From positions 25,705 through 89,704 of the forward strand of contig CAZHEA010000004.1 in NCBI GenBank assembly GCA_964531165.1: 64,000 nt of DNA, written 5' to 3'. A model generated the notes under the pieces. It saw only the letters and a program-made list of their open reading frames with translations. It made no database searches and was not told the DNA's origin. Both the position numbers and the translations under genes were made by a program. Origin of the DNA: SZUA-229 sp964531165 (GTDB lineage: Bacteria > Pseudomonadota > Gammaproteobacteria > SZUA-229). This document shows positions 45,475-52,949 of the stretch, in pieces; the stretch's first letter is position 1, and every line of letters begins with the position of its first letter.

Positions 45475-45476
45475 TT

Positions 45477-46211
45477 TCAGTCAGCCTTTTTTATATCAAC
45501 AATAATGATATTGGCTAACAGCCAACTGGCGATAAAGGAAAAAAAGAAAACAATGTCTTTTATGTCGATGATACCTTTCATGATGGAATTGAAGTGGCTT
45601 GTAATGCTCATGCTACTGATAGTGCTGATTAAAATTTGCGGCAGCCATTGCTGAAATAAGTCGAGCACCAGAGGTGTGCCGGAAAGTATAAAGATAAAAC
45701 AGATTACAACAGCGATGATAAATGCGATCACCTGATTTTTTGAAAATGCAGAAACACATGAACCAATTGCCAGATAGGCTCCGGCCATGAGAAAACTGCC
45801 TATATAGCCGGCAAATATAACCGGGTTATCTGGATTGCCCAGATAGTTTACGGTGAGCCATATAGGGAAAGTCAGCATGAGTGCAATACCGCTGAATAAC
45901 CACGCGGCAAGGTATTTTCCGGTAACCGCTTGCATAGTTGATACCGGTAGCGTCATTAATAATTCAATGGTACCTGATTTTCTTTCTTCGGCCCATAATC
46001 GCATTGATAATGCGGGAATCAAAAATAAATACAATAGAGGGTGGTAATCAAAAAAAGGCACTAAATCTGCCTGCTCACGCTCAAACCAGCCACCAATATA
46101 AAATGTAAAAACGCCATTTAAGGCGAGAAATATGACAATGAAAACATAGGCTAATGGTGTTGAAAAATAACTGTAAAACTCACGTTTAAAAATAGCACTA
46201 ATTATTAGCAT
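45477..46211 (-). CDS. ABC-2 type permease (GldF-like)
   Basis: A 244-residue inner-membrane permease with about six hydrophobic segments. The opening MLIISAIFKREFYSYFSTPL and RLWAEERKSGTIELLMTLPV are characteristic of ABC-2 and GldF-like proteins. It lies between the ATPase gene (10-base gap) and the GldG-type gene (two-base gap), so the three form one exporter. Confidence 0.88.
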   Translation of the reverse strand: MLIISAIFKREFYSYFSTPLAYVFIVIFLALNGVFTFYIGGWFEREQADLVPFFDYHPLLYLFLIPALSMRLWAEERKSGTIELLMTLPVSTMQAVTGKYLAAWLFSGIALMLTFPIWLTVNYLGNPDNPVIFAGYIGSFLMAGAYLAIGSCVSAFSKNQVIAFIIAVVICFIFILSGTPLVLDLFQQWLPQILISTISSMSITSHFNSIMKGIIDIKDIVFFFSFIASWLLANIIIVDIKKAD

Positions 46212-46221
46212 GAATAAACTT

Positions 46222-47193
46222 TTAACAATTGGTCGTTGTGTTTTTTTGTGGATCAGGTTGCCGCGTTAAATATCGAAATACATCGTCAAGTTTTCCCGGG
46301 ATGACAAAGGCCTCTTCAATATTCCAGCCTTTACTGTGTATCATATTGGTGATGGATGTCAAAATGTATGCGGAGCTTACAGGGTTAATTATAAAGTAGT
46401 TAGACTGTGAGTGAAAAGACACATTCGCAACTCCGTTGAGCTGTTCAATTTTCTGCTGAGCTTGTGGCGGGCTCTGTCCGGCAAACTTCAATTTCACTGA
46501 GTTATGTGAAGGTGATAAAGCCTGTAACTCATCTGCACTCCCGTCAAACACCATATTTCCCTGCGCCATAATTGCAACATGTTTACAAATGGCATTTACC
46601 TCTTCCAGAATATGAGTAGAGATAAGGATGGCTTTATCCTCTGACATTTCATTAATCAGTTTTCTGACTTCATGTTTTTGATTGGGGTCGAGCCCGTCAG
46701 TCGGTTCATCCATAATAAGAATCAATGGGTCGTGCAAAATGGCTTGCGCCAGACCGACGCGGCGCTTAAAGCCTTTAGATAATGTGTCTATTGTTTTATG
46801 TAAGACGCTACCGAGGTTAGTTCTGTCAACGGCGGTATTTATTTGTTGTTTTTTTTGCCTGCCGGTATAGCCTCGAATATCAGCAATGAATCCCAGAAAA
46901 CCTGCTGTTGTCATGTCGCCATATGCCGGTGCACCTTCTGGCAGATAGCCAATCATTTTTTTTATTTCAAGGGGGTGTTTTTCGACATCCAGATTGTTAA
47001 CCAGTACGCTACCCGAGTCTGCAGACATAAAACCGGTAATTATTTTCATGGTAGTCGATTTGCCAGCACCATTAGGGCCGAGAAAACCCATGACCTCACC
47101 TTTGTTTACATTAAAGCTAATGTCATTAATCGCATTGAACTGGTTAAATGATTTGCATAAGTTTTTAACTGAAATTTGAGTGTTGCCTGACAT
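46222..47193 (-). CDS. ABC transporter ATP-binding protein (GldA-like)
   Basis: A 323-residue ATPase, counted from the ATG at 47193. The Walker A is GPNGAGKST, the signature region is LSKGFKRRVGLAQA, and the Walker B is LIMDEPTDGLDP. Its C-terminal extension of about 90 residues resembles other ABC-2 ATPases. A frame from 47205 adds four residues but lacks a ribosome binding site. The start lies one base after the stop of the lipoprotein gene, so lipoprotein and exporter are coupled. Confidence 0.92.
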   Translation of the reverse strand: MSGNTQISVKNLCKSFNQFNAINDISFNVNKGEVMGFLGPNGAGKSTTMKIITGFMSADSGSVLVNNLDVEKHPLEIKKMIGYLPEGAPAYGDMTTAGFLGFIADIRGYTGRQKKQQINTAVDRTNLGSVLHKTIDTLSKGFKRRVGLAQAILHDPLILIMDEPTDGLDPNQKHEVRKLINEMSEDKAILISTHILEEVNAICKHVAIMAQGNMVFDGSADELQALSPSHNSVKLKFAGQSPPQAQQKIEQLNGVANVSFHSQSNYFIINPVSSAYILTSITNMIHSKGWNIEEAFVIPGKLDDVFRYLTRQPDPQKNTTTNC

Positions 47194-47194
47194 A

Positions 47195-47800
47195 TTACAA
47201 TCCATTGGTGTCTTTGATTGAGGCTGATGTTAAATCTGCTGGATGATGTTGTGGATTATAGGTGGTAAATATCTGTTCTGTGAGTTTTTTATCTCTGAAC
47301 CATATCTGAAATATCCAGTCACCCTCGACTAATTCGTAGTCTTCATTAAATGCATAACCATCAAATGCAATGACCTGGCCAATGCTGGTACGGCCACGAA
47401 AAATTCTGTCCCAGCCAGTTGAGATACTACCATCCGGTAATGTCATCGGCGGGTGAATAAGTACCTTGCGTAATTCTACCGTGGGTTTTTTGACTTCATC
47501 TCTGGGCAGGTTCAGTAGTCGATAGCGGTATGCAAAAAAGGTATCTTTTAGCAGAGGGATTTTACGGGTTTGCTGGCTGAGAGTTAAAACCGGTTTGCTA
47601 ATGATTTTTCCGGTATTGGTGCTTAAGTCATTACGGACTCGACCTTTTCTTTGTGCGCGGTATATTCCGTATTCAAAAATTTTACCTTCAGGCAGGGATG
47701 GTAAAACGGATTTTTTTTCTGCGGATGTAAGACTGGATTCGCTATTTTGATTACAGCTGGCTAGCGCGATTAAGGTTAAGGCAATTAATCCATGCTTCAT
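47195..47800 (-). CDS. Lipoprotein, DUF3859-like
   Basis: A 201-residue lipoprotein; the signal peptide MKHGLIALTLIALASCNQNS has a lipobox ASC near residue 16. The mature chain is mostly beta with GKIFEYGIYRA near the start and ELVEGDWIFQIWFRDKKLTE near the end, a pattern I associate with DUF3859 domains; the domain call is tentative. Its stop is one base from the ABC ATPase start, so it belongs to the exporter operon. Confidence 0.7.
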   Translation of the reverse strand: MKHGLIALTLIALASCNQNSESSLTSAEKKSVLPSLPEGKIFEYGIYRAQRKGRVRNDLSTNTGKIISKPVLTLSQQTRKIPLLKDTFFAYRYRLLNLPRDEVKKPTVELRKVLIHPPMTLPDGSISTGWDRIFRGRTSIGQVIAFDGYAFNEDYELVEGDWIFQIWFRDKKLTEQIFTTYNPQHHPADLTSASIKDTNGL

Positions 47801-47896
47801 AAATTAACTCTATAGGTTTAAAAAGTCTGTCACGCTGAATCAAGTGTACTCATTGATTAGCGCGACAAAAACAGGTTTTATTTTTAACTAACGGAT

Positions 47897-48595
47897 TTAC
47901 GGATATTGAAACCACGCCTCGCGGGTAGCCGGTGACAGCCCGTGGCTCATACTATCGGTGCAGTGCGAGACCACGCGAATTAAGAAAGCGGTATTTTCCT
48001 GTCCCGCAACTCTGGGGTCTGCAATAGCGGTGGCTACATTGGGGTGACCCTCATGTCCCGGGCGTGATGTAGTGGTTTTCTGAAATGGATAAGCACCGCC
48101 GACAACAGGGAAATCCAGCTCAATTTCAAATTCACCCTTACCTTTATTGTTGGTGCTGAATGAATTAGCTGAGGCTGGAGCCCCAGTAGGATCAACCCAT
48201 GGGCTGATGGCATTTAAGCCATCGAGTTCAGTGCCGGCTGCCAGTGGTGTTGCGCCACCGCCGGTTAATGGGCTGCCGGCGGAGTTTAGCCCGGCCTTAC
48301 CTTTAATACGTACCCAGACAGTGAACAGAGTATTGGGCGCGGCATTTTTTAATTCAACTTCAACTTTGCTGCCCAGGCCTTTTTGTGATATTTCAAGTTT
48401 GGCCGTTGCATCCTGCCATGCATTGCCGCTGGGATCGATCGGGCAATTAGCTTCGACCGTATCGCCGCTACCACTGCTGGAGCCGGGTGCACGACGCGGC
48501 ATGTCATCGTCAATGACAGCTGAACCGGCAAATACAAATTGACTGATGCTTAAGCCAATTAATGTGGTGAGTATTTTCTTCTGATATATTTTCAT
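47897..48595 (-). CDS. Secreted protein of unknown function
   Basis: A 232-residue exported protein: the signal peptide ends near FVFAGS, then a low-complexity linker (RAPGSSSGSGD) and a beta-rich body (KLEISQKGLGSKVEVELKN, GEFEIELDFPVVGGAYPF). Two cysteines (near residues 51 and 211) may form a disulfide. The family is not recognised. A 12-bp palindrome and an upstream hairpin lie in its leader. It lies between the DUF3859-like lipoprotein gene and the Cys-rich secreted protein gene. Confidence 0.6.
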   Translation of the reverse strand: MKIYQKKILTTLIGLSISQFVFAGSAVIDDDMPRRAPGSSSGSGDTVEANCPIDPSGNAWQDATAKLEISQKGLGSKVEVELKNAAPNTLFTVWVRIKGKAGLNSAGSPLTGGGATPLAAGTELDGLNAISPWVDPTGAPASANSFSTNNKGKGEFEIELDFPVVGGAYPFQKTTTSRPGHEGHPNVATAIADPRVAGQENTAFLIRVVSHCTDSMSHGLSPATREAWFQYP

Positions 48596-48604
48596 TTTAT
48601 TTCC

Positions 48605-48616
48605 CCTAAATTTAGG
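48605..48616. promoter_or_regulatory. Perfect 12-bp palindrome over the leader of the 232-residue gene
   Basis: CCTAAATTTAGG lies ten bases from the ATG (48595) and overlaps the GGGG of the likely ribosome binding site on the minus strand. It could be an operator or a site that hides translation initiation. Confidence 0.35.
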
Positions 48617-48619
48617 TAA

Positions 48620-48656
48620 AAAAAATAAAAGGTGATTAAAGACGCAGGTCTTTAAT
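48620..48656 (-). terminator. Candidate terminator or attenuator between secreted-protein genes
   Basis: On the minus strand a 9-bp stem ATTAAAGAC/GTCTTTAAT with a 4-base loop (48635-48656) is followed after four bases by a TTTTATTTTTTTT tract. It lies past the Cys-rich gene and 40 bases before the next start, so it may end or attenuate transcription. Confidence 0.5.
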
Positions 48657-48712
48657 GGCCTTTTAAATACGACTGAAGGCGCTGGCTTTAGTGTGTCCTA
48701 CACGAGTGGTTT

Positions 48713-48752
48713 CCCGGGCTCGGTAAGTTATATCAACAACTCACCGGCCGGG
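48713..48752. other. Strong intergenic hairpin
   Basis: A 5-bp outer stem CCCGG/CCGGG and a 9-bp inner stem CGGTAAGTT/AACTCACCG (one G-T pair) enclose an 8-base loop. On the plus strand TTTTATTTATTG follows, but no plus-strand gene ends here; on the minus strand it lies about 70 bases past the stop at 48820. It could be an RNA 3' end or a leader structure. Confidence 0.45.
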
Positions 48753-48819
48753 TTTTATTTATTGTTATTAGATTGCGTTTTATTGTGGGTTTTTATGTCA
48801 CGTCTTTAACGCTATATAT

Positions 48820-50415
48820 TTATTGTACAAAAGCTTCGTGAATTACCATCAGCATGCGCGGATCAACGAAGTCGTCAACGGCAACATTATTACCATTGGC
48901 TCTACCCAGAAAAGTAGCAATAGGTTGTGCACAACCGGAGTTAACACCACCCACACCATACGTGCTTTGTGCGCCGGTTTGTTCACCTGTGCAGGTGCCG
49001 TCTGTAGCATCGGCATCTTCTGGTTGTATGGAATATTCACCCACACCACCACCCTGCACAAAACATTCTGCAGGTGGTACGGCACCGGTTACTGAACAGC
49101 CTGGATTGAAAGCAGAAGCGGCAATGAGTAATGTCTCAACATCACAGGCAGTGCCATTAACGCCCGGACCACCAATATTTTCACAGGCAATCGCTGACAT
49201 GCGGTTAGGTCTGATACCGGCAATAACATTTACCCCCGGATCCAGCCCAATGGTACGAGATGGTACGCTTTCGCCAAAATCAACCACCTGAACTTTCTGG
49301 CGGAAAACAGACGGGTTGCAGCCACCAGGGCCAACTTCACCTTCCAGGCAGTTACGTGAACGTTCGCGGTCAGTTACGTAGATGGTGCCGTCTTCATCAA
49401 GTCCCCATGCGCGTAATGAGTCGCGTCGAGATGGGTCATCTGCCGGCTTACCGGGACGTAGATCGATCCAGCGCGTTACGATAGAGTGATTTTTATCTTT
49501 ATTGAGTTTGAAGGTTTTCTTTTTGTCATGATGCCCATCATCGTGGTGTCTTTTTTTGCTGCCTTTATTGCAGCCTACGCCACAACTGGTTTTTTGAATG
49601 CCGGCTTTCCAGTCAACCATCGCAATCGCGGCACCGTGAAACATGCTGACACCCATGCCTTCAGAGGTAAATGCCAGACCGGCCATACAGGTCCAGCGTG
49701 CATCTTTATCTTCAGGTTGGGAATACTCATCTATGACTTCCATGGTTTCCTGATCGAGAACCAGTAAACGGCTATTGGCAGAGCGCGCAGCGGTTTGATA
49801 TACCGGAGGGAAGAAAAGATTAGAGGCGTTACCGCTGGAGTGAGTATTGCCGCTGGGGCTTACTGAATCGGAATTTTGTGCATTAAAAAAGTTAGCATCA
49901 CAAATAGCCTGAATAATATTGCCATTGGGCATCATCTGGTTACCCAATGGACGAGGCAAAGAGCCCCGGCCAGCCGGTCCAGTCGGATTACCTAATAGCG
50001 GGCGGAAAGAAACGGTGCGAATGGGCGTGCCGTCTCGATGAAACTGCGTAAGTGACTGCTGGCCTGCACTGGCAATAAATGCATGGCCATTTAAACCGCC
50101 GGATAGCACGCCAGTAGGCTTAAATGGACCGGGGCATTCCTGACCGGGAGGGCATATCGGGCCGCCTGCATTTGCAGGAGAGAAAGGGTTGGCAACGGTA
50201 ATGCCTCGTGCGCCGGTTACAATATTTACTTCCAGTACCTGCCCCGGCCCGTTGGCCGCTGCAAACGGTGAGTTCATGGCATCTGCCATCATAAAGTTAG
50301 CTTCAAGACATGCGGGTCCGCCTACACCATCAAGCCCGTGTGCAACGGCATGGCCTGTCGATAGGCTTAATCCAATGGCGTAAGCCAGGCCAATTGAAAT
50401 TCGTTTTATTTTCAT
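48820..50415 (-). CDS. Secreted Cys-rich protein with His/Lys patch
   Basis: A 531-residue exported protein with a signal peptide (RISIGLAYAIGLSLSTGHAV). The mature chain has many Gly/Asn/Pro turns and repeated strand-like units, consistent with a beta-propeller, and about 17 cysteines in pairs (ICPPGQECPG, SCGVGCNKG, ACENIGGPG with TACD). Residues about 285-310 are a His/Lys patch (KKRHHDDGHHDKKKT) that could bind metal. The family is not recognised. The gene lies downstream of the ECF sigma/anti-sigma pair after a 536-base gap, and a thioredoxin-type protein that could handle its disulfides is encoded at 52293. Confidence 0.65.
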   Translation of the reverse strand: MKIKRISIGLAYAIGLSLSTGHAVAHGLDGVGGPACLEANFMMADAMNSPFAAANGPGQVLEVNIVTGARGITVANPFSPANAGGPICPPGQECPGPFKPTGVLSGGLNGHAFIASAGQQSLTQFHRDGTPIRTVSFRPLLGNPTGPAGRGSLPRPLGNQMMPNGNIIQAICDANFFNAQNSDSVSPSGNTHSSGNASNLFFPPVYQTAARSANSRLLVLDQETMEVIDEYSQPEDKDARWTCMAGLAFTSEGMGVSMFHGAAIAMVDWKAGIQKTSCGVGCNKGSKKRHHDDGHHDKKKTFKLNKDKNHSIVTRWIDLRPGKPADDPSRRDSLRAWGLDEDGTIYVTDRERSRNCLEGEVGPGGCNPSVFRQKVQVVDFGESVPSRTIGLDPGVNVIAGIRPNRMSAIACENIGGPGVNGTACDVETLLIAASAFNPGCSVTGAVPPAECFVQGGGVGEYSIQPEDADATDGTCTGEQTGAQSTYGVGGVNSGCAQPIATFLGRANGNNVAVDDFVDPRMLMVIHEAFVQ

Positions 50416-50951
50416 TTTTTAATACCCCGTAAAAAATTTAGATGGTTATTAATTTGTGGTTGTTTTAAGTAATTCAGTCGATATTAAAATAGCGAATGGG
50501 TGATTACATATTTAAAAATTCCACTCTTTACAGTCTGGGTTGTATGCGTATAAATATTTTTTAGATGACTCTTGTATCATCGAATATAAATTTACGTCAT
50601 GAATAAGTAGAGGCCGCAGGCTGTGGTTTTATTCTTAGTTTTTTCAGGTAATTATTTTTATATGTGTTTTCAAGCGCTTATGAAAATGTTTTTTAAAATA
50701 AATTTAAGTATTGGCTGGCGATGCTGGGTGATTAAGTCTGGATAGGCGGTGAAATTAAAGGTTGGTTGCAAAGTTTTCAAAATTAATTAATAAAAACGAT
50801 CAATTACGAATTCTTAAAAAGGCTTTATGGTGTTATTAAGGATGGCATAAAAAAACATAAAATTGTTAAATGAAAATTATGCTTTTGTGTGGGAATTTAT
50901 GTTTTTATGCACGAATAAGAAATGGTTTTTTAAGCTGAGGTATGGGGTAAA
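50416..50951. other. 536-base A+T-rich gap without a gene
   Basis: I find no supported coding frame here. It holds the leader of the 531-residue secreted protein gene and the 3' end of the anti-sigma gene region, including the A+T-rich inverted repeat at 50845-50910. I could not recognise a sigma-specific promoter with confidence. Confidence 0.6.
50845..50910. repeat. A+T-rich inverted repeat after the anti-sigma gene
   Basis: GCATAAAAAAACATAAAATT (50845-50864) and AATTTATGTTTTTATGC (50894-50910) are inverted copies that differ by small length changes in the A tract. It begins about 40 bases past the anti-sigma stop on the minus strand and may be its 3' hairpin or a binding site. Confidence 0.4.
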
Positions 50952-51686
50952 TTATATCTGCTTCAATGAGTTAACTTTTTTATATTTCCAGCCATCACGT
51001 ATATAATCGATAATGTGATCCATGGCGGGTCGATCAGTTTGTACCTTGTCAATAAATTTAAGATTAATGCCTTTTTCATGTAAATATTTAATGGAGTTTG
51101 CACAGGCAATAAAATAAACATTGTCATATTTATTCATAATATCGTTAATCTGTTTTTCAAAAGGAGATGAACCTGTACGCATTAAGTCCAGTCCGCCGGC
51201 ATTGGCAACAACCGCAATTTGCCCGCCGTTGTTTTTGTGAGATTGCAGAAATTTTTCAGTATATGCCAGTGCGGTGGCAAACTTTTTAGTATCTGATTCG
51301 CTGATATGCAGCAATATGCGTTCACCATTGTGTTGTGATTCGCTTAATGGCGTTTCTGCAATAATATCGGATTTATATTTGCCAAAATAAAATCCAAATG
51401 TCCCTGAACCGAGAGCAATGGAAATAGCGGTTATTGAAGCAACTAATGTCAGCGTGAAATTATGCCATTGGCTGGTGTGTAACGTATGCTTATTTTCAAA
51501 TGGCAGTGGCGGATTGTTAAAACCAAGACGGACTAAATCTTTAGCGCGACGTAACTGGTAAACATGCTCGCGCACCTGTGGGTTTTTATCCATTTCAGTA
51601 ATAATGGCTTCACTGATTTCGGCGTCTAATTGTCCGTCAACAAAGGCATTTAATGTCTGTTCGTCAAAACTGTTATATGCGTTCAT
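50952..51686 (-). CDS. Anti-sigma factor fused to a DsrE-like domain
   Basis: A 244-residue membrane protein. Residues 1-60 resemble an anti-sigma N-terminal domain (FDEQTLNAFVDGQLDAEIS) but lack the HxxxCxxC zinc motif. Residues 76-102 form one membrane segment. Residues 121-240 match the DsrE-like fold (COG1416-type): GERILLHISESDTKKFATAL, IAVVANAGGLDLMRTGSSPF, then FIACANSIKYL with conserved Cys195 and a final DGWKYKK. DsrE-type proteins carry sulfur or bind small sulfur ligands at this Cys; here the domain would face the periplasm. The sigma stop TAG precedes the ATG by two bases; a GTG at 51689 is possible. The fusion is unusual. Confidence 0.82.
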   Translation of the reverse strand: MNAYNSFDEQTLNAFVDGQLDAEISEAIITEMDKNPQVREHVYQLRRAKDLVRLGFNNPPLPFENKHTLHTSQWHNFTLTLVASITAISIALGSGTFGFYFGKYKSDIIAETPLSESQHNGERILLHISESDTKKFATALAYTEKFLQSHKNNGGQIAVVANAGGLDLMRTGSSPFEKQINDIMNKYDNVYFIACANSIKYLHEKGINLKFIDKVQTDRPAMDHIIDYIRDGWKYKKVNSLKQI

Positions 51687-51688
51687 CA

Positions 51689-52225
51689 CTATTTTACTCT
51701 GCGAATAGGGGTGGCGGATAATGGCTGGCGAGTGATGCGGCTGTCCATTTGTACTAATAAGTTTTTTCTTGCACGGTGTAGACGACTCATTACCGTTCCA
51801 ATGGGAATTTCGAGGATGTTAGCGACATCGCAATACGAAAATTCTTCCAGGTCAACTAATGAAATAACCTGACGTTCTACGGCGGGCAGTTTAGATATGG
51901 CGTAACGCACCTGGTTGACCAGTTGGCGCTCCTGACAAATTGTAGAGGGGCCGGAATCCTCACAGGGTATTTGTTCGTTCAGATCGTCATGATGTTTGTT
52001 TTTACGTAAATGGCGATACCATTTATTGTTTAAAATACGGTAAAGCCAGGCAAACAACTGTTCTTCATTGCGTAACTGAGCACTTTTATCTATGCTGGTG
52101 GCAATAGCCTCCTGGACTAAGTCATCCGCCAGCATTCTGTCTCCGCACCAGGCAAGTGCGACTCGATAGAGTCGCCCGCGGGAATCGGCAATTTTGTTTT
52201 GTAATGCGCTCTGGTTTTTTATCAT
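51689..52225 (-). CDS. ECF sigma factor (sigma-70 family)
   Basis: A 178-residue extracytoplasmic-function sigma factor. Region 2 shows LYRVALAWCGDRMLADDLVQ and LFAWLYRILNNKWYRHLRKN; region 4 shows LPAVERQVISLVDLEEFSYC and IPIGTVMSRLHRARKNLL, the helix-turn-helix for the -35 element. Its anti-sigma partner is encoded immediately downstream. It diverges from the thioredoxin-family gene at 52293 across 67 bases, which may carry promoters for both. Confidence 0.92.
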   Translation of the reverse strand: MIKNQSALQNKIADSRGRLYRVALAWCGDRMLADDLVQEAIATSIDKSAQLRNEEQLFAWLYRILNNKWYRHLRKNKHHDDLNEQIPCEDSGPSTICQERQLVNQVRYAISKLPAVERQVISLVDLEEFSYCDVANILEIPIGTVMSRLHRARKNLLVQMDSRITRQPLSATPIRRVK

Positions 52226-52292
52226 ATATAACTAGATACCGGTATTGTGGGTTTTATTCATTTAATTTCAAGACAAAGGCTGACGATATCCT

Positions 52293-52799
52293 GTGATACG
52301 TATTTATAAACGTAATAAATGGTTCAGATTTAGTGTTCAGTTCATGGTGTTTTTGCTGATTGTTTTTGCGCTGCGTAGCTGGCAGGGTAGGCACCATATT
52401 CAGGGTGAGGCGCCGATTATTGTCGCGCAACAACTAAACGGCCGACATTTTGATTTGCGTGAGCAGCAGTCTAAACCAATATTAGTGCATTTTTGGGCAA
52501 CCTGGTGTCCGGTGTGTCAGTTTGAAAACCGCAATATTGCAAATCTGGCCGATGATTATGAAGTGATCACACTGGTATCATGGAGTGAAGGGGCCGCGCA
52601 GGTGAGGGCCTTTCTGCAAAAAGAAAACCTGAAATTACCGGTCATTGTTGATGAAGATGGTGAATGGGCGAAACTTTACGGCGTTAAAGCGGTGCCCGCC
52701 AGTTTTATTGTTGATGCGCACGGGATGATTCGGTTTGTGGAAACCGGTTATACCTCGGAAGCCGGGCTGAGGCTGCGCATGTGGTGGTTGCAAAATTGA
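52293..52799 (+). CDS. Membrane-anchored thioredoxin-family protein (ScsD/TlpA-like)
   Basis: A 168-residue protein with an N-terminal membrane anchor (FRFSVQFMVFLLIVFALRSW) and a periplasmic thioredoxin domain. The active site is HFWATWCPVCQFE and the cis-proline loop VKAVPASFIVD. WCPVC is typical of TlpA/ScsD-like disulfide reductases rather than DsbA oxidases. It is divergently placed from the ECF sigma gene and close to a Cys-rich secreted protein gene, so a role in disulfide quality of envelope proteins is plausible. Its electron donor is not in the window. Confidence 0.85.
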   Translation: MIRIYKRNKWFRFSVQFMVFLLIVFALRSWQGRHHIQGEAPIIVAQQLNGRHFDLREQQSKPILVHFWATWCPVCQFENRNIANLADDYEVITLVSWSEGAAQVRAFLQKENLKLPVIVDEDGEWAKLYGVKAVPASFIVDAHGMIRFVETGYTSEAGLRLRMWWLQN

Positions 52800-52949
52800 C
52801 TGGCTGCTAACCGTCTATAATGTTGTTTTATGCGAATAAATAGATTAAGTAAGAAAATAGATCGTAACTGGTAAATCCATAAAAAAGCAGTGATAATCCA
52901 CCGATATAAAAAATATCAATAAGAATGTTAAAACAGGGTAATCATATAA

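Noticed and set aside
48680..48760. Possible c-di-GMP (GEMM-I) riboswitch on the minus strand
   Set aside because: Short matches such as GGGAAACCA and AAAGCC are present, but the required spacing and second stem do not fit, so I list only a hairpin.
48147..49484. Long plus-strand reading frames (131, 145, 74 residues) opposite the secreted-protein genes
   Set aside because: They are antisense shadows of the real minus-strand coding frames, with no ribosome binding sites and no plausible protein features.
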